Shown here: piece after piece, positions 1-3,711 of the stretch | How the letters are laid out: the number at the start of each line of letters is the position of its first letter | Numbering within the stretch: the stretch's first letter is position 1 | Notes under the pieces: generated by a model | Seen by the model: the letters and a program-made list of their open reading frames with translations, nothing else | Told to the model about the DNA's origin: nothing | Databases searched by the model: none | Source: a bacterium | GTDB lineage: Bacteria > Pseudomonadota > Alphaproteobacteria > Rhizobiales > Xanthobacteraceae | Reading direction: 5' to 3' | Assembly: GCA_029946075.1 (NCBI GenBank) | Contig: JAQSDT010000142.1 | Span: 1-6,350, forward strand | DNA: 6,350 nt | Translations under genes and position numbers: made by a program

Positions 1-438
1 ATGCCGGTGGTGCGCGCGATCTATCGCGGCCTCAAGCAGGTGTTCGAGACGCTGTTTTCGGGCAAGGGATCGAGCTTTCGCCGCGTCGGCCTCGTCGAGT
101 TTCCCTCGCCGGGGATGTGGTCGATCGTGCTGATCTCGCAGGCGCCGAGCGTGGAAGTCGCCAACAAGCTTCCCGGTGACGAGGAACACATTTCGGTTTT
201 CCTGCCGTGTGCGCCGAACCCGACTACCGGCTTCTTCTTCTACGTGCCGAAGAGCAAGATCATCGACGTCGACATGAGCACCGAGGACGCCGCGACGCTG
301 ATCATGTCGGCCGGCGTGGTGCAGCCGGGGTCCGATCCGCAAAAGAAAATCGCGGCCCTCGCGGCGACGGCGCAAGCCGCACGTGCAGCGAATACGGCTG
401 TACTGCAGCCGGTGCCGGTCAAGGTGAAGGTGGAGTAG
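1..438 (+). CDS. DUF502 family membrane protein, 3' part only
   Basis: This is the C-terminal 145 residues of a DUF502 family protein, a widespread bacterial family of unknown biochemical role. Members usually have about 200-260 residues, with two hydrophobic segments near the N terminus followed by a soluble domain. The visible part matches the soluble domain: MPVVRAIYRGLKQ, then FRRVGLVEFPSPGMWSI, then the family-typical FLPCAPNPTTGFFFYVP around residues 68-82, and STEDAATLIMSAGVV near 93-106. The ATG at the first base is very probably an internal methionine, because the membrane segments that should precede it are missing and homologues I recall read straight through this point. The tail after residue 112 is alanine-rich and looks disordered. 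The TAG stop lies 43 bp before the antitoxin gene, and I see no clear terminator between them. The family call is firm; the function is unknown. Confidence 0.9.
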   Translation: MPVVRAIYRGLKQVFETLFSGKGSSFRRVGLVEFPSPGMWSIVLISQAPSVEVANKLPGDEEHISVFLPCAPNPTTGFFFYVPKSKIIDVDMSTEDAATLIMSAGVVQPGSDPQKKIAALAATAQAARAANTAVLQPVPVKVKVE

Positions 439-446
439 GGGTAGCC

Positions 447-475
447 GTGGCAAATCGCGCAGGGAGCGCTATATT
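447..475 (+). promoter_or_regulatory. Candidate promoter of the toxin-antitoxin pair
   Basis: GTGGCA (447-452, 4 of 6 to the TTGACA consensus) is followed by exactly 17 bp and then TATATT (470-475, 5 of 6 to TATAAT). Transcription would begin near 482, which is the A of the antitoxin start codon, so the message may have almost no leader. The spacer holds two GCGC blocks (457-460 and 466-469) around AGGGA, a possible operator for autorepression by the antitoxin or the complex; that last point is inference. Transcription could also come in from the DUF502 gene upstream. Confidence 0.4.
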
Positions 476-481
476 TGAGCC

Positions 482-712
482 ATGAGTCCAAAGACGAAAG
501 CGTTGCTGGAACAGGTTCAGTCCTGGCCCGAAGAGGACCAGGAGGAAGTGGCTGCCGTCGCTCGCGAAATCGAGTCACGGCGTAGTGGTGTGTACCGACT
601 GTCCGACGATGAGCGGACGGCCGTCCGTGCCGGGATGGAAGAGTCGCGGCAGGGCCTTTTTGCCACGGATGAAGAGATAGAAGCGCTCTATCGCCTGCAT
701 CAGGGTGCATGA
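482..712 (+). CDS. Antitoxin of a RelE/ParE-type toxin-antitoxin pair
   Basis: A 76-residue acidic protein that should bind and neutralise the toxin encoded next to it. The first part (about residues 5-34, LLEQVQSWPEEDQEEVAAVA) is predicted helical. The second part, LSDDERTAVRAGMEESRQG followed by FATDEEIEALYRLH (about 40-72), matches small antitoxins of Rhizobiales that I know to be paired with ParE/RelE toxins. A toxin-wrapping role for the second part is inferred from its position and charge. I do not see a convincing helix-turn-helix or ribbon-helix-helix, so DNA binding cannot be assigned. The start is the ATG at 482, which lacks a well-spaced ribosome binding site: AGGGAG at 461-466 ends 15 bases upstream, too far. 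The stop overlaps the toxin start as ATGA (709-712), implying translational coupling with antitoxin made first. The antitoxin role rests mainly on this pairing. Confidence 0.78.
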   Translation: MSPKTKALLEQVQSWPEEDQEEVAAVAREIESRRSGVYRLSDDERTAVRAGMEESRQGLFATDEEIEALYRLHQGA

Positions 713-1128
713 AGGTCCGCTTCACCCGTGCGGCACAGCGCGATCTTGATCAAATATACTCCTACGTCAGCCAAGAAAGTCCCGAAATCGCTTCCCGCCT
801 GATCGTTCGGCTTATCGAACGAGCGCGACTTCTTGCTTTCAATCCGCAGGAAGGCGGATCGACCGATGAGCCGAATGCGCGGGTGATTGTCGCGCCGCGG
901 CTCCGATACTTCATTTTCTATACGATCGTCGGCGACGAAATACATACCTTCGCCATACCTCGCGCCGCCGTCCGCATGGCTGGAATCGATAGGCGTGACG
1001 CATGGCGTCACGTCTTGAGGGGATGCGGCATGCGGGGCCTCGTGGTTCGAGACGCCGCTGCGCGGCTCCTCACCATGAGGAATTGCTATCCCGCCCCGAT
1101 CAGCGGCACCGCCTCATCCCGCTCATAA
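709..1128 (+). CDS. RelE/ParE family toxin, C terminus probably frameshifted
   Basis: The N-terminal 81 residues are a typical RelE/ParE-fold toxin: MKVRFTRAAQRDLDQIYSYV starts with the first strand and helical hairpin, and the strand region LRYFIFYTIVGDEI lies at 65-78. Such toxins inhibit either translation (mRNA cleavage) or DNA gyrase; which one cannot be told here. The open frame continues to 1128 (139 residues), longer than the usual 90-100, and the last 58 residues resemble nothing in the family. Stepping back one base at 951 gives RHTSRRRPHGW and a TAG at 990-992. That matches the basic HxxRRxP-type ending of these toxins, giving a 94-residue protein. The most economical reading is a one-base loss near 949-951, so the gene may be inactive or altered. 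As it stands, the frame overlaps the 3' end of recG by 43 bp. Positions 721-960 are about 55 % G+C, below the neighbouring genes, which suggests acquisition. Confidence 0.8.
   Translation: MKVRFTRAAQRDLDQIYSYVSQESPEIASRLIVRLIERARLLAFNPQEGGSTDEPNARVIVAPRLRYFIFYTIVGDEIHTFAIPRAAVRMAGIDRRDAWRHVLRGCGMRGLVVRDAAARLLTMRNCYPAPISGTASSRS
991..1015 (+). terminator. Hairpin after the ancestral toxin stop, possible terminator
   Basis: CGTGACGC (994-1001), loop ATG, GCGTCACG (1005-1012) is a perfect 8-bp stem. It extends outward through a G-T, a G-C and an A-T pair to 991/1015. The bases after it are only TT then GAGG, so the uridine tract of a classical intrinsic terminator is lacking. Its position directly after the corrected toxin stop (990-992) makes a transcript-end role plausible. 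In the frame as it stands, it lies inside the toxin reading frame. Confidence 0.4.
1054..1081 (-). terminator. Two small hairpins downstream of recG, weak terminator candidate
   Basis: GCCGC-TGC-GCGGC (1054-1066) directly abuts TCCTCA-CCA-TGAGGA (1067-1081), giving perfect stems of 5 and 6 bp. The second begins five bases beyond the recG stop codon in the direction of recG transcription. Neither has a following T tract on the minus strand, so a role in ending or protecting the recG message is only a possibility. Confidence 0.25.
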
Positions 1129-3194
1129 AGATACAGCAGGCAGCGCAGCGCCTCGCCGCGTTCGCCTTTCAGCTTCGGATCTTCCTTCATGATCCGCAGC
1201 GCCTCGTCGCGGGCCTGGGTGATGAGCTGGCCGTGCACGTCGGGACGGGCGATCCGGTAGCCGGGCAGGCCGCTCTGGCGGATGCCGAGCACGTCGCCTT
1301 CGCCGCGCAATTTGAGGTCTTCCTCGGCGATGCGGAAGCCATCGGTGGTTTCGCGGATCACCTTGAGCCGCGCCGCCGACATCTCGCCGAGCGGCTCCTT
1401 GTAGAGCAGGAGGCAGGTCGAGGCTTCGGAGCCGCGGCCGATGCGGCCGCGGAGCTGGTGCAATTGCGCGAGCCCGAAGCGTTCGGCGTTTTCGATCACC
1501 ATGATGGTCGCTGCCGGCACGTCGACCCCGACCTCGACCACCGTCGTCGCGACCAGCAGCCCGATCTCGTGGGCGGCGAACTGCGCCATCACGCGATCTT
1601 TTTCGGTGCCCTTCATCTGTCCGTGCACGAGGCCGACGCGATCGCCGAAACGCTGTTGCAGTCTTTCGAAACGCTCGGTGGCGTTGGTGAGATGCTCGGT
1701 GCCCTCGGCTTCCGATTCCTCCACCAGCGGACAGATCCAGTAGACCAGCTTGCCGGCCTTGAGTGCGCGGCCGACGGCCTCGGTGACCTCCTCAAGGCGG
1801 CTGCCGGGCACGGTGCGGGTGTCGATCGGCTGGCGGCCAGCCGGCTTTTCGCGGAGTTCCGAAACGTCCATATCGCCGAAATAGGTCAGCACCAGCGTGC
1901 GCGGGATCGGCGTCGCGCTCAACACCAGCACGTCGACGGCCTCGCCCTTGTTGGTGAGCGCAAGCCGTTCGCGCACGCCGAAGCGATGCTGCTCGTCGAC
2001 CACGGCCAGCGCCAGCGATTTGAAGATCACGTCGTCCTGGATCAGCGCGTGGGTGCCGACCAGGAAATCGATCTCGCCGGCTTCGAGTTTTGCGAGGATG
2101 TCGCGCCGCTCCTTGCCCTTTTCGCGGCCGGTGAGGATGGCGACGCGCATGCCCGCGCGCTCGGCCAGCGGCGCAATGGTCTTGATGTGCTGGCGGGCGA
2201 GGATTTCGGTCGGCGCCATCAGCGCGGCCTGTTTGCCGACCTCCGTCACGGCGGCGGCAGCGAGCAGCGCGACCACCGTCTTGCCGGAGCCGACGTCGCC
2301 CTGCAGCAGCCGCAGCATCCGGACCGGCTGGCGCAGATCCTCGGCAATGGCCGCGGCGGCCTCGCGCTGCGATGCCGTCAGCGCGTAGGGCAGTGCGTCG
2401 ATGATCCTGTGGCGCAAATGGCCATCGCCGGCGTTGCGGTCGCCGGCCGGGCGGCGCAGTTGCGCGCGCACCAGCGCCAGCGCCAACTGGCCGGCGAGCA
2501 GTTCGTCGAAGGCCAGCCGCGACCAGAACGGGCCATCGGGCAGGATGTCGGTGAGTTCCACCGGCACGTGGACGCGATTGAACGCCTCTCGCAGCGGAGG
2601 AAACTTGCAGCGGCGGAGCACGTCCGGGCTGATCCATTCCGGCAGATCGGGCAGCTTCGGCAGTGCCTGCGCGATCGCCCGCCGCAGCGAACCGATCGCA
2701 AGGCCCTCGGTCAACGGATAGACCGGATCGATGCCGCTGAGTTTTGAGAATCCAGCCTCGTCGATGACCCGGTCGGGATGCACGATCTGCGGAATACCGT
2801 CGTACATCTGCAGCGTACCGGAGACGTAGCGCTTCTCGCCGACCGGCAGCAGCTTTTCGACGTAACCGGGCTTGGCACGAAAGAACGTCAGCACGACATC
2901 GCCGGTGTCGTCGCTGGCGTAGACGAGATACGGCGCGCGGGCATTGCGGGGTGGCGGCGGCCGGTGACGGTCGACGGTGACTTCCAGTGTCACCATGGTT
3001 CCCTGAACGGCGTCCCTGATCTTCGGCTGCGTGCGGCGGTCGATGACGCTGGCCGGCAGATGCAGCAGGAGATCGACCAGCCGCGGCGTCTCATCGCGGC
3101 CGAGTAGATAGCGCAGCAGCTTGTCCTGCTTCGGTCCGACGCCGGGAAGGCTCGTGACCGACGCAAACAGCGGATTGAGCAGGGTGGGGCGCAT
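1086..3194 (-). CDS. recG: ATP-dependent DNA helicase RecG
   Basis: A complete 702-residue RecG, the superfamily 2 translocase that regresses stalled forks and branch-migrates Holliday junctions and other branched DNA in the cytoplasm. The N-terminal wedge/OB region spans about residues 1-250, with SLPGVGPK at 15-22 and the OB part near 65-145. Motor motifs follow: Walker A GDVGSGKT (299-306), MAPTEILARQH (326-336), VGTHALI (379-385), Walker B DEQH (400-403), SATPIPRT (426-433), VHGQM (523-527), VATTVVEVGVDVP (548-560) and QLRGRIGRG (580-588). The C-terminal TRG region is ETTDGFRIAEEDLKLRGEGD (615-634). All expected catalytic residues are present and the length is normal. I chose the ATG at 3192-3194 because MRPTLLNPLF is the usual N terminus in relatives. 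An in-frame GTG eight codons upstream (3216-3218) would give 710 residues but abuts the palindromic repeat. It is transcribed away from sdhE and convergent with the toxin gene. Confidence 0.98.
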   Translation of the reverse strand: MRPTLLNPLFASVTSLPGVGPKQDKLLRYLLGRDETPRLVDLLLHLPASVIDRRTQPKIRDAVQGTMVTLEVTVDRHRPPPPRNARAPYLVYASDDTGDVVLTFFRAKPGYVEKLLPVGEKRYVSGTLQMYDGIPQIVHPDRVIDEAGFSKLSGIDPVYPLTEGLAIGSLRRAIAQALPKLPDLPEWISPDVLRRCKFPPLREAFNRVHVPVELTDILPDGPFWSRLAFDELLAGQLALALVRAQLRRPAGDRNAGDGHLRHRIIDALPYALTASQREAAAAIAEDLRQPVRMLRLLQGDVGSGKTVVALLAAAAVTEVGKQAALMAPTEILARQHIKTIAPLAERAGMRVAILTGREKGKERRDILAKLEAGEIDFLVGTHALIQDDVIFKSLALAVVDEQHRFGVRERLALTNKGEAVDVLVLSATPIPRTLVLTYFGDMDVSELREKPAGRQPIDTRTVPGSRLEEVTEAVGRALKAGKLVYWICPLVEESEAEGTEHLTNATERFERLQQRFGDRVGLVHGQMKGTEKDRVMAQFAAHEIGLLVATTVVEVGVDVPAATIMVIENAERFGLAQLHQLRGRIGRGSEASTCLLLYKEPLGEMSAARLKVIRETTDGFRIAEEDLKLRGEGDVLGIRQSGLPGYRIARPDVHGQLITQARDEALRIMKEDPKLKGERGEALRCLLYLYERDEAVPLIGAG

Positions 3195-3218
3195 GACGTG
3201 ACTTAAATCCGTTTCCAC

Positions 3219-3310
3219 CCGTCATGCCCGGCCTTGTGCCGGGCATCCACGTCTTTTTTCGCAGCAAGTGGGCCAGACGTGGATGGCCGGGACAAGCCCG
3301 GCCATGACGG
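3219..3310. repeat. 92-bp palindromic intergenic repeat made of two hairpins
   Basis: The left arm 3219-3254 and right arm 3275-3310 are inverted copies matching at 32 of 36 positions, separated by 20 bp. Each arm also folds on its own. At 3224-3246 ATGCCCGGC and GCCGGGCAT enclose loop CTTGT; at 3283-3305 ATGGCCGGG and CCCGGCCAT enclose loop ACAAG. Both stems are perfect over 9 bp. The four differences between the arms are two paired swaps that keep every base pair. The sequence resembles the dispersed element (CATGGCCGGG...CCCGGCCAT with a flanking CCACG) that I know as very abundant in Bradyrhizobium and Rhodopseudomonas; no copy number can be given from here. One end lies 24 bp from the recG start codon, so it would be part of the recG leader if that promoter is further upstream. 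A role in transcription end, mRNA stability or mobility is unproven. Confidence 0.88.
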
Positions 3311-3341
3311 ATGTTCAAGCTGGTAATGCGAACAACAAGGG

Positions 3342-3370
3342 CTGACATCGGCCATCCCCGCCGCTATATC
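3342..3370 (+). promoter_or_regulatory. Candidate sigma70-type promoter for sdhE-mfd
   Basis: CTGACA (3342-3347, 5 of 6 to TTGACA) is separated by exactly 17 bp from TATATC (3365-3370, 4 of 6 to TATAAT). This is the best promoter-like pair I found in the recG/sdhE gap, and it faces sdhE. Transcription would start near 3377, giving a leader of about 44 bases. I found no equally good pair facing recG. Confidence 0.45.
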
Positions 3371-3376
3371 AACCCC

Positions 3377-3397
3377 GCCCGGCACGTCCGGGCTTTT
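3377..3397 (+). promoter_or_regulatory. GC-rich hairpin plus T4 at the start of the sdhE leader
   Basis: GCCCGG (3377-3382), loop CACGT, CCGGGC (3388-3393) form a perfect 6-bp stem followed by TTTT (3394-3397). The form resembles a short intrinsic terminator, but it lies 23 bp before the sdhE start codon and begins at the predicted transcription start. It could be a 5' stabilising stem-loop, an attenuator or a barrier to incoming transcription. The sequence does not decide between these. Confidence 0.4.
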
Positions 3398-3420
3398 GGC
3401 GTTCGGATTGGAATGGGACA

Positions 3421-3711
3421 ATGACGGGTACGACACGATCGAGCAGCGGCCTGGATGATCGCCGCAAGCGGATATTGTTCCGCTGCTGGCACCGGGGCAC
3501 CCGTGAAATGGACCTGATCCTCGGGCGCTTCGCCGATGCCGAGATCGCGAATCTCGGCGACGGCGATCTGGGCGACCTTGAACGCCTGATCGATGTGCCG
3601 GATCCCGATCTCTACGCCGCGCTGATCGGGGATGCGCCGCTCGATCCGCAATATGCCAGCGCGCTGTTCGACCGCATCAAGGCGTTCCGCGCCGTGGACC
3701 ACGACGCATGA
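3421..3711 (+). CDS. sdhE: FAD assembly factor SdhE (YgfY/CptB, DUF339 family)
   Basis: A 96-residue cytoplasmic protein that promotes covalent attachment of FAD to the flavoprotein subunit of succinate dehydrogenase (and of fumarate reductase where present). The family signature RGxxE is present as RGTRE at residues 25-29, inside RRKRILFRCWHRGTREMDLI (14-33). It is followed by the usual small helical bundle with the acidic segment LERLIDVPDPDLYAALIG. The length is close to the E. coli protein (88 residues), with a slightly longer N terminus. The ATG at 3421 is preceded by GGAATGGGA (3410-3418), an acceptable ribosome binding site. The stop codon overlaps the mfd start as ATGA, so the two are likely cotranscribed and translationally coupled although their functions are unrelated. 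Succinate dehydrogenase genes are not in the window. Confidence 0.95.
   Translation: MTGTTRSSSGLDDRRKRILFRCWHRGTREMDLILGRFADAEIANLGDGDLGDLERLIDVPDPDLYAALIGDAPLDPQYASALFDRIKAFRAVDHDA

Noticed and set aside
240..725. A 161-codon minus-strand frame across the DUF502 and antitoxin genes
   Set aside because: It runs antisense across two better supported genes, and I see no domain, start signal or promoter for it.
946..956. Programmed -1 ribosomal frameshift in the toxin gene
   Set aside because: The local bases ACCTTCGCC offer no slippery heptamer with good re-pairing, so mutation or sequencing error is more likely.
1002..2747. A 581-codon open frame on the plus strand opposite recG
   Set aside because: It lies within the RecG gene in the opposite direction, has composition typical of an antisense shadow and no recognisable domain, while RecG is unmistakable over the whole length.
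3216..3218. GTG as the start codon of recG
   Set aside because: It directly abuts the palindromic repeat and adds eight residues not expected in RecG; the ATG at 3192-3194 fits the usual N terminus better, though the GTG cannot be excluded.
3224..3259. Left hairpin of the repeat followed by a T6 run as an intrinsic terminator on the plus strand
   Set aside because: The T run starts seven bases after the stem, too far for a normal terminator, and no plus-strand gene ends upstream of it.
3091..3436. Short minus-strand frames over the palindromic repeat (translations with MPGTRPGMT-like strings)
   Set aside because: The peptide is simply the translation of the dispersed palindrome, a known source of false small genes in these genomes.
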